Source: Neobacillus thermocopriae (GTDB lineage: Bacteria; Bacillota; Bacilli; Bacillales; Cytobacillaceae). Taken from it: a DNA stretch of 64,000 nt. Positions 46,635 to 55,301 of the stretch are shown in pieces (position 1 is the stretch's first letter; the number at the start of each line of letters is the position of its first letter). The position numbers and the translations under genes were made by a program. Under the pieces are notes generated by a model. The model had not been told where the DNA came from. It searched no databases and saw nothing but the letters and a program-made list of their open reading frames with translations. The stretch is from the NCBI RefSeq assembly GCF_010975035.1, contig NZ_JAAIUV010000003.1:124001-188000 (forward strand). The letters are read 5' to 3'.

Positions 46635-47597
46635 TTACACAGTTTGTCGTTCGATTAATTTAACTTGTATCTCTTCATGAGAATTTTTCTCCTTGTCGAT
46701 GGCCTGAAGGAATAATTTTTTTCCGATTTCAACCAAAGGGATTTCGAGTGTGGTGATGTGCATGATTTTTGCGATTGGCTGGTTATCAAACCCCATAATG
46801 GCTAATTGTTCAGGGATGGAGATTCCTTTTTCCTTACAGCAAGTAATGATACCAGCTGCCACAATATCGCTAGTCACTAACAAGGCAGTAGGTGGATCAT
46901 CCATTTCTGTTAATTGCTGCACCACTTTAACTCCATCCTCAAATTTAAGACATTGATCAAAAATGTAATGGGGGACATAGGGTGCATGGATCTTTTTCAG
47001 AAACTCTTTGTAGGCTTTTTCCCTTTGCTTACTATTGGTTCCTGACTTTCTACCAATGCAATAACCGATCTTTTGATGGCCATTCTTATGTAAATATTCT
47101 AAGGCATTGAAAAAACTTTTATAATGGTCAATAAAGGTGGAAGATACCTTTCGCCCCCTTGAATCTTCACAAAGAACGATGGGGCCGTATTGTACATACT
47201 CTTCGATCACATCCCAACTACAGCTTCTTGAACAGATAATTAAAGCATCAATCTGTTTATGTTGTAACATCTTTAATGCTTCCACTTCTCTGTTCACCTC
47301 ATAATTGGTTTGGAACAGAACTAATTTGTAATTGTTCTTTACCGCTTCATTAGATATTCCTTCCATTAACAAACCAAAGTAAGGATGATTGGTGAAAGGA
47401 ATGACTACCCCTATGAGAAAGGTTTCTCCTTTACTTAAATGAACCGCATTTAAATTTCGTTTGTAGTTGGTTTCCTCTATCGCCCTCCTAACCGCTTCTC
47501 TTTTTTCTTCGCTCACATATGGATGATTATTCAATACACGGGAAACGGTTGTAACAGATACTCCTGCTTTTTTTGCAATATCTTTAATATTTGCCAT
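46635..47597 (-). CDS. LacI family transcriptional regulator
   Basis: DNA-binding repressor of 320 residues with helix-turn-helix ANIKDIAKKAGVSVTTVSRVL, hinge and a Peripla_BP_3 sensor (GPIVLCEDSRG, LVTSDIVAAGII, IMGFDNQPIAKIMHI). The ATG at 47597 has GGAG ten bases before, while the ATG at 47681 would add 28 residues lying over a palindrome. No metabolic operon adjoins, so the regulated pathway is unknown; a sugar pathway is usual. The palindrome TGAAATGCGTTTCA at 47639-47652 may be its own operator. Confidence 0.88.
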   Translation of the reverse strand: MANIKDIAKKAGVSVTTVSRVLNNHPYVSEEKREAVRRAIEETNYKRNLNAVHLSKGETFLIGVVIPFTNHPYFGLLMEGISNEAVKNNYKLVLFQTNYEVNREVEALKMLQHKQIDALIICSRSCSWDVIEEYVQYGPIVLCEDSRGRKVSSTFIDHYKSFFNALEYLHKNGHQKIGYCIGRKSGTNSKQREKAYKEFLKKIHAPYVPHYIFDQCLKFEDGVKVVQQLTEMDDPPTALLVTSDIVAAGIITCCKEKGISIPEQLAIMGFDNQPIAKIMHITTLEIPLVEIGKKLFLQAIDKEKNSHEEIQVKLIERQTV

Positions 47598-47638
47598 CGT
47601 TTGAAACTCCTTACGAAAATGGTTTTTTCTTCTTGATC

Positions 47639-47652
47639 TGAAATGCGTTTCA
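47639..47652. promoter_or_regulatory. LacI-type palindrome upstream of the regulator gene
   Basis: TGAAATGCGTTTCA is a 14-base palindrome with central CG-containing core, lying about 42 bases before the regulator start and 50 bases before the small ORF on the other strand. It could serve autoregulation. Confidence 0.45.
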
Positions 47653-47701
47653 CCATTTACAATCATTTTGACATCATTCACCGTGATAAGGAGTGAAGGA
47701 A

Positions 47702-47821
47702 ATGTTCGTTATGAAAGGTATTTTGTGCTTATTGTTCTTATGCGGCTCTATTCTAATATTAGCATCATTTTCCATTTCCCAGTATCAAAAAAGACATCCC
47801 AACAAAAAAACAAAAGAGTAG
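47702..47821 (+). CDS. Small single-helix membrane peptide
   Basis: A 39-residue frame from ATG 47702 to TAG, preceded by AAGGAGTGAAGGAA. It encodes one hydrophobic helix (MKGILCLLFLCGSILILAS) and a basic tail (YQKRHPNKKTKE). Divergent to the LacI-type regulator and sharing its promoter region. No known relative recognised; may be a membrane-peptide gene or chance ORF. Confidence 0.45.
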   Translation: MFVMKGILCLLFLCGSILILASFSISQYQKRHPNKKTKE

Positions 47822-47905
47822 GGGATAAATTACTATTATTGTAATATTTGGATAATGGTTACTGTATAGAAAATGAGAGGGAAGATGTCATGAAAAGTAG
47901 GGGAT

Positions 47906-48239
47906 ATGATAACATTTGAACGGACTTTTACTGTGTGGGATGTAGAATGATTTACTAAGATTTCAGGAGATAAGGGGATTTATCATAAAACCCTGGAAGA
48001 ACAGGGAAGACTGTTCATCAATGGACTATTAACCTTTACGCTGATTACAAATGTAGACAGGGATCCAAACGTTTTGTCTCGTATAATGGATTTTGAGATA
48101 CCATCATTTGTGAGGTAAAAATTGAAAACTACGAATAGCAGGAAGAAAAAAATCGAACTGCTATCGCTGCCTCCTTTGTATGTAAAAATCAGAACGATAA
48201 AGAGGTCTTAAAAGAGGCTTTGCGGGTGTTATTTTATAA
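47906..48239 (+). pseudogene. MaoC/hotdog-fold dehydratase-like pseudogene
   Basis: Three blocks of a MaoC-like protein can be read: TFERTFTVWDVE, TGA stop, then FTKISGDKGIYHKT and QGRLFINGLLTFTLITN...LSRIMDFE in frame, a deletion near 48100 with a frame change to TIICEVKIENYE, TAG, and QEEKNRTAIAASFVCKNQNDKEVLK, and a last one-base frameshift to GGFAGVIL-stop at 48237. MaoC proteins hydrate enoyl-CoA or related substrates. The decay (two stops, one deletion, one frameshift) shows it is dead. Confidence 0.75.
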
Positions 48240-48316
48240 ATACCATCTATATTGACGTAATAGTAGTAGCGATGGAAAAAACTGGTTTTTAAGGGGAAAA
48301 CGTGCATATACATGCC

Positions 48317-48346
48317 AAAAATAAAGGGAAGACAAAGGCCTTCCCT
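48317..48346 (-). terminator. Terminator of the HTH-J-domain gene
   Basis: On the minus strand GGGAAGG pairs with CTTCCC, followed by TTTATTTTTGG. Twelve bases after the stop. Confidence 0.7.
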
Positions 48347-48358
48347 CAAAATGAATGG

Positions 48359-48853
48359 TTACTTTATATTCTCATAATGTTCATGAAACACTTTAAAAAG
48401 CCTTTCATCTCCACCGCGGTCGGGATGGAGGGCTTTTAACAACTTTTTAAATTCTTTTTTTAGATCGTGGCTGTTTGAGTCTTGGTCCAGTCTCAACAAC
48501 TCACTATAGTTCATAGTGCTAGATCCATTAAGTTCCATCTGTGTGTTTAGGCATTTTTTTAAGGTGCGTACCTTAGATTGTTCAATATGTACACGGGTCT
48601 TTAATAGTTCTATTTGTTCGGTCAGACGGCGATTTTCCTGAAGGGACTCTTCTAATTGGGAAGAAAGGTGAGCGGTATGGGTTTGTATCATAAACGCAAT
48701 AAGGTCTTTAATATGGATTTTGTAGGTGGTGTTCCTTCTTTTGTCCATTTTGGCCTTTATTTTGCCTTCCTTAATCCATGTCATTACCTCTTGATCACTG
48801 GCAGCAATGCCATTCGAAGTTAAATGGGCAGCAGCTTCTTTTACACTCAGCAT
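48359..48853 (-). CDS. Excisionase-like HTH, coiled-coil and J-domain protein
   Basis: Unusual small fusion of 164 residues. The N-terminus (MLSVKEAAAHLTSNGIAASDQEVMTWIKEGKIKA) is a MerR/excisionase-type helix-turn-helix with the Tyr-Lys wing. A middle coiled coil (about residues 70-105, SQLEESLQENRRLTEQIELL) follows, and the C-terminus ends in a J-domain with LKKEFKKLLKALHPDRGGDERLFKVFHEHYENI including the HPD tripeptide needed to stimulate Hsp70. A DNA-binding protein that recruits DnaK is one reading. The ATG at 48853 is preferred (GTG at 48862 is close). A palindrome lies in its promoter. Confidence 0.75.
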   Translation of the reverse strand: MLSVKEAAAHLTSNGIAASDQEVMTWIKEGKIKAKMDKRRNTTYKIHIKDLIAFMIQTHTAHLSSQLEESLQENRRLTEQIELLKTRVHIEQSKVRTLKKCLNTQMELNGSSTMNYSELLRLDQDSNSHDLKKEFKKLLKALHPDRGGDERLFKVFHEHYENIK

Positions 48854-48862
48854 ATTTCTCAC

Positions 48863-49266
48863 TCACTTTTTCCGTAACTAGATTGACATTTAAGGATAGA
48901 ACTATCCTATCATTGAATTTTTTCAGAAAAAGGACAGGATTGTGACATGAAATTAAAGTATATTTACAAGTTCATGAAATAAAGATCCTATTCAACAAGT
49001 CAGCTATCCAATTATCGGTGTTGACTTTTTATGTAATAAAAAAGACGGAATTTGGCTTGGTTTTATTTTAGGACTCCAGTAAAACGGGTTTTTGTAAATA
49101 TCCTAGGGAGAGGGAAAAATAAAAGTAGAATACGTAAAAAACAAAGAAACGTGTAAAAAATGATTTTTTTGATATAATGAGCCAGTCACAGGGAAGGCTT
49201 GATTTATTAATTCCTTTATTCAAATAGGCTTTTACGTATAAAATAGGTTCGGAAAGGTGTGAGAGT
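48863..49266. other. Intergenic region with divergent promoters
   Basis: About 400 bases. Holds the palindrome AGGATAG-AA-CTATCCT at 48893-48908, just upstream of the HTH-J gene. A TTGATATAATGA string near 49170-49181 may be a -10 for yhdT-panF. A minus-strand frame of 88 residues (49068-49334) was judged not coding. Confidence 0.45.
48893..48908. promoter_or_regulatory. Palindromic operator candidate for the HTH-J gene
   Basis: A perfect 7-2-7 inverted repeat (AGGATAG AA CTATCCT) about 40 bases before the HTH-J start. Confidence 0.5.
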
Positions 49267-49539
49267 ATGGAAGATAAACGTTTTAAATATGCACATAGAG
49301 AAGCGAAAATCGGTGTCATCCTTGTCATCATCAATTTTGCTATTTGGTATGGCTTTGCCTATGGATTGGGAGGACAAGATCCAACTACGTATACATACAT
49401 TCTTGGTTTTCCAGCCTGGTTTTTTTATAGCTGTATTGCTGGAACTGTTTTTATGATTGTGCTGATTGCCGTCGTCATAAAATTCTTCTTCACTGAAGTT
49501 TCCCTTGAGGAGGAGGATGACGGATGCATTGGCAAGTAA
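49267..49539 (+). CDS. yhdT: YhdT-family (DUF997) membrane protein
   Basis: Small membrane protein of 90 residues with two helices (VILVIINFAIWYGFAYGLGG and WFFYSCIAGTVFMIVLIAVVI) and an acidic end. In many bacteria yhdT precedes panF, as it does here with a 16-base overlap. Probably a partner of the symporter. RBS GGAAAGGTG; a GTG at 49258 is possible. Confidence 0.85.
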   Translation: MEDKRFKYAHREAKIGVILVIINFAIWYGFAYGLGGQDPTTYTYILGFPAWFFYSCIAGTVFMIVLIAVVIKFFFTEVSLEEEDDGCIGK

Positions 49540-50966
49540 TCATTCCACTGGTCATATTCCTTGTGAGTATATTTTGTATAGGTTTTTGGGCAAATGCACG
49601 TTTGCGACACTCCAATTCATTTCTATCGGATTATTTCCTTGGCGGACGAGAAATGGGTGGCTTCTTGCTTGCGATGACCATGATGGCGACCTATGGAAGT
49701 GCGTCAAGCTTTATTGGTGGTCCGGGTGTGGCCTATCAAACGGGATTAGGTTGGGTCTTACTAGCTATGGCTCAATTGCCGGCAGGATATTTTGTCTTAA
49801 TGATTTTAGGAAAAAAATTTGCGATTATCGCTCGGAAATATGAGGCAATTACCTTAATTGATTTCCTTAAGGCACGTTATCAATCCAATGTAATTGTTCT
49901 ACTTTCTGCATTTGCGATTTTTGTTTTTTTATTCGCTTCCATGACTGCCCAATGGGTTGGTGGTGCCCGATTAATCGAGTCATTAACTGGGGTATCTTAT
50001 CAAGGAGCATTGTTGATTTTTTCAGTAGCGGTGCTAGTTTATGTCATTATTGGCGGATTTGCGGCAGTTGCTTTAACCGATGCCATGCAGGGATCGGTCA
50101 TGATTATTGGGACGGTCATTCTCTTGGTTGCTGTGATCACGGAAGGAGGCGGGGTTTCTGCCATTATGGCGAATCTTGTGGCGGAAAATCCTAATTTCGT
50201 TTCGCCATTCGGGGCAGATGCTAGTCTTTCACCGCTTTATGTATCGACCTTCTGGATCTTAATTGGAATTGGAGTCATTGGTCTTCCGCAAATCGCTGTT
50301 CGGGCGATGAGTTATAAGGAGTCAAAAGGAATGCATCGTGCCATTATTATTGGAACCATTGGTATTGGAACGATTATGTTTGGGATGCACTTAATCGGTG
50401 TATTTGGACGAGCCGTGATTCCAGGAATAGAAGTAGGTGATAAAGTAATGCCTACTTTAACGCTGGAAATTTTACCGCCAGTACTTGCTGGAATCGTTTT
50501 GGCGGCACCAATGGCAGCCATTATGTCGACAGTAAATGCCTTGTTAATCCTTGTAAGTTCAACGCTTGTTAAAGATGTCTATTTAAACTATTTGAAACCT
50601 AAGGCGAATGAGGCGGAAATCAAACGGATGAGTTTTCTTGTGACAACCATTATTGGGATTGCTGTTGTAGGTTTTGCCATTCGTCCACCAGAACTATTAA
50701 TTTGGTTAAATTTATTTGCCTTTGGTGGGCTGGAATCCGCCTTTTTATGGACCGTTGTTTTAGGTCTCTATTGGAATAGGGCAAATAAATATGGAGCATT
50801 GGCATCGATGGTAATCGGACTAGTTTCGTATGTGTATATTTATCAATTTCATGGGAATTTGCTTGGTATGCACACGGTAACAATTCCTGTCATTATTTCT
50901 CTCCTTGTGTTTGTTCTGGTAAGTAAGTGTACAAAGCAAATGGTTCAGCAACCATGGATGTCTTAA
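49524..50966 (+). CDS. panF: Sodium/pantothenate symporter
   Basis: Membrane transporter of 480 residues with about 13 helices, SSS family. Motifs SDYFLGGREMGGF, ATYGSASSFIGGPG and VIGGFAAVALTDAMQGSVM mark the sodium sites. Imports pantothenate with Na+ for coenzyme A synthesis. The start lies inside yhdT behind GAGGAGGA. The paired yhdT supports the PanF assignment over proline or other SSS substrates. Terminator follows. Confidence 0.87.
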   Translation: MHWQVIIPLVIFLVSIFCIGFWANARLRHSNSFLSDYFLGGREMGGFLLAMTMMATYGSASSFIGGPGVAYQTGLGWVLLAMAQLPAGYFVLMILGKKFAIIARKYEAITLIDFLKARYQSNVIVLLSAFAIFVFLFASMTAQWVGGARLIESLTGVSYQGALLIFSVAVLVYVIIGGFAAVALTDAMQGSVMIIGTVILLVAVITEGGGVSAIMANLVAENPNFVSPFGADASLSPLYVSTFWILIGIGVIGLPQIAVRAMSYKESKGMHRAIIIGTIGIGTIMFGMHLIGVFGRAVIPGIEVGDKVMPTLTLEILPPVLAGIVLAAPMAAIMSTVNALLILVSSTLVKDVYLNYLKPKANEAEIKRMSFLVTTIIGIAVVGFAIRPPELLIWLNLFAFGGLESAFLWTVVLGLYWNRANKYGALASMVIGLVSYVYIYQFHGNLLGMHTVTIPVIISLLVFVLVSKCTKQMVQQPWMS

Positions 50967-50984
50967 TGCCAATTAATGTACGGA

Positions 50985-51027
50985 AAAATGAGCACAGCCC
51001 CAAGGATGGGTCTGTGCTCACTTCTTA
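50985..51027. terminator. Terminator between converging panF and CBS genes
   Basis: GAGCACAG pairs with CTGTGCTC around a 14-base part with its own CCCC/GGG pairing. A-run to the left and TTCTTAAATTCTTT to the right allow both directions. Confidence 0.78.
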
Positions 51028-51038
51028 AATTCTTTTGA

Positions 51039-51473
51039 TTACTGCTGAGGAGCAGAAGGAGTGGAAATACTTTGTAAAGCTTGTTCGGCTTCATTTGCAT
51101 AGATATTTTGTACGGCAAGATCGCCTAGAGCCACCATTCCTACGATTTTTCCATTCTCTGTTACTGGTAATCGGCGAATTTGTTGTTGTGCCATCAAATT
51201 GGCCGCCTCATGAACATCCATATCAGGTGTAGCTTGTACAATTTTTTGTGCTGTCATGACTTGAGACACAGGTGTTTGTGCTCCTTCTCCTTGTGCTGTT
51301 GTACGAAGGGTAATATCACGGTCGGTAATCATTCCAACCACTTCTTTATTGTTGTTGACTACTGGGATTGCGCCAATATTATATTGACTCATTAACGCGG
51401 CAGCTTCTTGTACAGTTTGTGTTTCATTAACAGTAACCACATTAGATGTCATGATATCTCTTAATTGTGCCAT
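51039..51473 (-). CDS. CBS-domain protein (YhcV-like)
   Basis: Soluble protein of 144 residues made of two CBS motifs: ReDIMTSNVVTVNE followed by AIPVVNNNKEVVGMITDRDI, and VSQVMTAQKIVQATPD followed by RRLPVTENGKIVGMVALGDL. Tandem CBS pairs bind adenine nucleotides. It has no attached enzymatic domain, and the C-terminus ends with a short Gln/Ala tail. Resembles Bacillus YhcV. Separate gene. Confidence 0.87.
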   Translation of the reverse strand: MAQLRDIMTSNVVTVNETQTVQEAAALMSQYNIGAIPVVNNNKEVVGMITDRDITLRTTAQGEGAQTPVSQVMTAQKIVQATPDMDVHEAANLMAQQQIRRLPVTENGKIVGMVALGDLAVQNIYANEAEQALQSISTPSAPQQ

Positions 51474-51942
51474 GTAATGACCTCCAAAATAAAATTTTCT
51501 TTTATAGGATGGGATCGAGTAGCTATTTTATTAATGGTACATTTTACTAGCCAATGGCTACGCAGCTTTGGTGGAATATAAATGCATGCGTCAGCCAAAT
51601 TTTCCTTCGATATTTGCTTGTATCATGGTTAATCTAGGTGTAAGGTTTGATATTTTTTAGAAACAGTTGTAAAAAAAGCGCGTTTTCTGCAAGTATGTCA
51701 ACCCTAAAAATGTACATAAATCATGGAAATAATGATAGATATTGGGGATTTTGTGGAAAAGGAAACGATTCCAATTAGGCGAATAAAACTTGTCATTCTA
51801 AGCTTTGTTAGATGTATCGTGATAAAAACACGAAAGGATATTCACCCACTTCCAACTCCTTCCTGAAATATGACAAAAATCTCATGGTATGATGAAAGTG
51901 AATTTTGGCAACAGCGATTTTTGACAGGGGAGGATGTTAGAA
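51474..51942. other. Intergenic region upstream of the CAP-domain gene
   Basis: About 470 bases, no gene seen. An extended -10 element TGGTATGAT at 51885-51893 lies 50 bases before the CAP-domain gene; a matching -35 is not clear. No palindrome of note. Confidence 0.45.
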
Positions 51943-52677
51943 ATGGCAAAGAAAAAAGGATTAGTAACTGTTGCAGCGGCGGCAGCGTTATTGATGACAA
52001 GCCCTATCGTTCATAAGGCAGAAGCCGCAACCATCAAAACTGATGTACAAAAACATGTATATGTATACCAAAGCACGAATTGGAATGATATAAATAAAAT
52101 TTTAGAGCAAATCTATTCACAATATGGCATAAAGATTCCAAAGCAGACGGTGACTCAGCAGCAATCACCTAAAATGAACCCAACTGAACAGACACAGAAG
52201 CCTGCACAGCCTAAAACAACTCAGCCTGTTCAGCAACCTGTAAAGGCTGAAAAGCCAGCAACACCACAACAACCAGCATCTAAGCAAACAACGAACAGCT
52301 TAAGCGCCTATGAGCAAAAAGTGGTTGACCTTACCAACCAAGAACGTGCAAAACAAGGTCTTCCTGCTCTTAAGGTGGACGAGCAATTAAGTAAAATGGC
52401 GCGTGAAAAATCACGTGACATGTCCGCAAAAAACTATTTCAGCCATACGAGCCCAACTTATGGTTCACCATTTGATATGATGAAACAATATGGCATTTCT
52501 TATCGTTCTGCTGGTGAAAATATTGCCATGGGACAACGTACACCAGAGGAAGTAGTTAAGGCGTGGATGAATAGTGAAGGCCATCGTAAGAATATTTTAA
52601 ATCCGAACTTCACACATATTGGCGTTGGCCACGTTTCTCAAGGTAACTATTGGACACAAGAGTTTATTGGTAAATAA
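51943..52677 (+). CDS. Secreted CAP-domain protein (YkwD-like)
   Basis: Exported protein of 244 residues. After a signal peptide (LVTVAAAAALLMTSPIVHKAEA, cleavage near residue 30) comes a Gln/Pro/Thr/Lys-rich linker (about 65-120) and a C-terminal SCP/CAP domain of 120 residues with VVDLTNQERAKQGLP, FSHTSPTYGSPF, AGENIAMGQ and WMNSEGHRKNILNPNFTHIGVG. The conserved His/Glu pairs of the CAP cavity are present. Members occur in Bacillus spore and cell surface proteins. ATG 51943 follows AGGGGAGG. Terminator 52699-52730. Confidence 0.9.
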   Translation: MAKKKGLVTVAAAAALLMTSPIVHKAEAATIKTDVQKHVYVYQSTNWNDINKILEQIYSQYGIKIPKQTVTQQQSPKMNPTEQTQKPAQPKTTQPVQQPVKAEKPATPQQPASKQTTNSLSAYEQKVVDLTNQERAKQGLPALKVDEQLSKMAREKSRDMSAKNYFSHTSPTYGSPFDMMKQYGISYRSAGENIAMGQRTPEEVVKAWMNSEGHRKNILNPNFTHIGVGHVSQGNYWTQEFIGK

Positions 52678-52698
52678 AAATTACTTCTCTGATAACTT

Positions 52699-52730
52699 TT
52701 ACGCATGGGGAATCCATGCGTATTTTTTTA
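52699..52730 (+). terminator. Terminator after the CAP-domain gene
   Basis: TACGCATGG pairs perfectly with CCATGCGTA over a five-base loop, followed by TTTTTTTA. Confidence 0.9.
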
Positions 52731-52884
52731 TGTTTAAAGGATGTTACAAGCGCGGATCTTTATGATTTTATGAAAAAAATGACCGAAATTTTATTTTGAA
52801 AGACTTACTTGTTTTATTCTGATTATTTGTTAAAATATACCTGTTAAATTAAGGGAATTTTTCTTTAAAGGAGAGGAATTACAA

Positions 52885-53076
52885 TTGAATATCGGTTTAG
52901 GGCTCGTACTAATACCAATTGCCATTATTTTTATTTCACTAGGGATATTCTCTCGAAAAAAGAAAAATAACATCATTGGTAATGGATTGTTAATAGCAGG
53001 TACCGTCATTTTAATGGGAAGCGTTACTTTACTTACGGGTTTATATGATCCATATGCCAATCACATTCCAAAATGA
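52885..53076 (+). CDS. Small two-helix membrane protein
   Basis: 63-residue protein with two hydrophobic segments (NIGLGLVLIPIAIIFISLG and NGLLIAGTVILMGSVTLL) joined by the basic SRKKKNN. TTG start 52885 lies behind AAAGGAGAGGA. Not recognised; in topology it is like the small membrane protein at 18053 but not alike in sequence. Confidence 0.55.
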   Translation: MNIGLGLVLIPIAIIFISLGIFSRKKKNNIIGNGLLIAGTVILMGSVTLLTGLYDPYANHIPK

Positions 53077-53250
53077 CAATTAGCCATCATCTAAAAAAGA
53101 AACGGTAGTATTATTAGTAATAATGGCATGCACAAGTTCATTCAACTAACGGGGCCATTTAGTTGGAGTGAATCATCGAAATATTTAAACCTTTTTCTAA
53201 TTAATATTTACTAATAATTAAATAAGCATAATCAAAAGGAGGGGAAATCA

Positions 53251-53448
53251 ATGTATGAATACAAGTTTGTAAAAATAGAGTTGAAAAAATTATCTGGTAA
53301 ACCTAAGGAAGACTATCGAGAAGTCATTAAAAATCACGCAAATGAAGGCTGGCGTTTTGTTCAAATTTTTTCTCCTGATTTTGTAACTTCAGGAGTTGCA
53401 GTAGGATCATACTTTGAATTGATATTTGAAAGACCTATAAAACAGTAA
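53251..53448 (+). CDS. DUF4177-family small protein
   Basis: Soluble protein of 65 residues: MYEYKFVKIELK, YREVIKNHANEGWRFVQI and SYFELIFERP. This is the DUF4177 pattern of short proteins with an N-terminal YEYK strand and a WRFV/WELV core. Function unknown. Ribosome binding site AAAAGGAGGGG. Terminator at 53531-53567. Confidence 0.7.
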   Translation: MYEYKFVKIELKKLSGKPKEDYREVIKNHANEGWRFVQIFSPDFVTSGVAVGSYFELIFERPIKQ

Positions 53449-53530
53449 ACAGAAACCATTCGTTATGAAAGTTTGTGAAACATAACATTTAAACTAAAGA
53501 GGGCTTTAATAGAAGAACATTATGCTTAAT

Positions 53531-53567
53531 AAAGACCATCATCCAGTGGATAAGAGGTCTTTTTTTT
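53531..53567 (+). terminator. Terminator after the DUF4177 gene
   Basis: AAGACC pairs with GGTCTT around an 18-base loop, followed by eight Ts. Confidence 0.7.
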
Positions 53568-53649
53568 ATCTCAAATAGAATAGGTATTATCGAAGTTGGA
53601 AAATTTTAAATATCCCCCTTAAAACAAATGTCCATCGCATGTTATAAAA

Positions 53650-53683
53650 GAAATAATGACGCGCGACCATTCACGCGTCATAT
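53650..53683 (-). terminator. Stem-loop downstream of the MFS gene
   Basis: Perfect 8-bp stem ATGACGCG / CGCGTCAT, ten-base loop. On the minus strand TATTTCTTTTAT follows. It is 130 bases past the stop, so its role as the MFS terminator is not certain. The rest of 53570-53810 shows nothing. Confidence 0.5.
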
Positions 53684-53810
53684 TATATGTCATTGATTCG
53701 ATATGCACCTTAAAACGGAACACCTTAGTCATTCACCGATGCTTTTTATTCATGTTCACTTACATACCTAAATGATGCTAAAACCATTTCAAAACCAAAC
53801 TTTTTCGTTT

Positions 53811-55019
53811 TTATCGCCCTTCAATTGTTCGATCCCGGCCAGAGATCATTCCAAATACCATGACGATAATCGTGACCAAGCTGAGGGTGATTAGCGGGAT
53901 GGTCCATGAATGGGTATGGTCAAATAAGTAGCCAATAAATAATGGTCCAACCGCAGCCAAAATATAACCAGTGGATTGAGCCATTCCAGATAAAGCGGCA
54001 GCTTGGTTCGCATTTCTTGTTCGCAGGCCAATATAGCTAAGGGCTAATGGAAAAGTTCCACCTAAACCGATTCCGATGAAAATAATACTTGTAATGAAAA
54101 TAGGGTAAGTGGAGCCAAAAAGTAAACCTATATATCCCATTAACGTGCACACATTCAACATAAAGGCTAGCCAGGTTTGGGAACGAAGCCGTCCGGCCCA
54201 GACAGGAATGAAGAAGCTGGCAGGCAGTCCCACTAATTGGCTGAATGAAAGCATCCATCCGGCTGTTTCCAAACTCATGCCACGGCTATGTAAAATTTCA
54301 GGCAGCCAAGAGATTGTCACATAAAATAAAAATGATTGAAACCCCATGAAAATCGCGATTTGCCATGCCAGTCCTGAACTCCAAACAAATGTTGTACTGA
54401 CAAGGGTCTTTTTTGTATCTTGAGGTTGTTCTTGATTAAATTTTTGTAAGTAAAACCATACGAAAATGGCAATGGCCGCTGGTAATCCCCAAATGACTTG
54501 AGCTCCTTGCCATCCAAGGTCTAGACCTACGGCTAATGGAACACTGATGCCTGAGGCTAATGAAGCTAGTAGGCCCATGGAGGTAGAATAGACACTTGTT
54601 AATAGACCAAATTTTTCCGGGAACTTATCTTTTACAATAGCAGGAAGCAGCACATTTCCAATGGCGATGCCTGTCCCGGCAAGTAGTGTTCCCAGGAATA
54701 GAAAAAACGTCATCGGGATCGACCGAATGCTAATTCCAATTAATAGTGAAAATAGGCCGATTAATAATGTTTTCTCATTGGATAATTGAGCCGCAATTTT
54801 TGGAACAATCGGGGACATGACGGCAAAGGTGATTAACGGAAGGCTCATTAATAAACCGGCACTCCAATGGGCAAGGCCGACATCTTCTTGGATCATCCCA
54901 ATTAGTGGACCCAGTGAGGTAATGGCTGGCCGAAGATTAAAGGCAACCAGAACAATTCCCGTAATGAGAAAAAAGATATATGTAGATTTCGAATGTGAAT
55001 GTGCCTGTTGTAACTCCAC
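53811..55019 (-). CDS. MFS transporter, CynX/NimT family
   Basis: Membrane transporter of 402 residues with 12 helices. N-terminal FNLRPAITSLGPLIGMIQEDVGLAHW and central GFQSFLFYVTISWLPEILHSRG are typical of CynX/NimT-type (cyanate or 2-nitroimidazole) carriers. The GTG at 55019 has GAGAGGAG eight bases upstream; the frame's ATG at 55049 is not supported. Substrate unknown; export of small organics is likely. Confidence 0.87.
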   Translation of the reverse strand: MELQQAHSHSKSTYIFFLITGIVLVAFNLRPAITSLGPLIGMIQEDVGLAHWSAGLLMSLPLITFAVMSPIVPKIAAQLSNEKTLLIGLFSLLIGISIRSIPMTFFLFLGTLLAGTGIAIGNVLLPAIVKDKFPEKFGLLTSVYSTSMGLLASLASGISVPLAVGLDLGWQGAQVIWGLPAAIAIFVWFYLQKFNQEQPQDTKKTLVSTTFVWSSGLAWQIAIFMGFQSFLFYVTISWLPEILHSRGMSLETAGWMLSFSQLVGLPASFFIPVWAGRLRSQTWLAFMLNVCTLMGYIGLLFGSTYPIFITSIIFIGIGLGGTFPLALSYIGLRTRNANQAAALSGMAQSTGYILAAVGPLFIGYLFDHTHSWTIPLITLSLVTIIVMVFGMISGRDRTIEGR

Positions 55020-55059
55020 GGAAAGAACTCCTCTCTTTGTATAAACCACCTAAAGTATA

Positions 55060-55262
55060 TCATATGTCGTTTTCTTATGAATATTAGAGTGACATCACCT
55101 TTTTTCAGGTCGCAGATAGTATCACATAAAGCATTGCACATATCCGCAAATGCTTGACGATTTTACTAGCACTAGTACCAGGGGAGGTCTCTTCTTTTTA
55201 AGCACAAGATATCCATCGCCAATGAAAAGTTCAACTTCAGGTTCTACACCATTTTTGTCCTA
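55060..55262 (-). pseudogene. Possible degenerate coding fragment upstream of MFS gene
   Basis: On the minus strand two overlapping frames read like the remains of one small protein: VEPEVELFIGDGYLVLKKKR and PPLVLVLV in the first, then NRQAFADMCNALCDTICDLK and KGDVTLIFIRKR in the next frame, joined by a one-base shift near 55160. No start or ribosome binding site. Family not recognised. Confidence 0.3.
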
Positions 55263-55301
55263 AATAAACTTCTCTTTTTTCAAAAACCATTTCTTTCAAA
55301 A

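Noticed and set aside
49068-49334. 88-residue minus frame before yhdT
   Set aside because: No binding site or conserved features; overlaps the yhdT start.
49505-49843. 112-residue plus frame overlapping panF
   Set aside because: Out of frame with the conserved symporter; Cys/Trp-rich composition of an off-frame translation.
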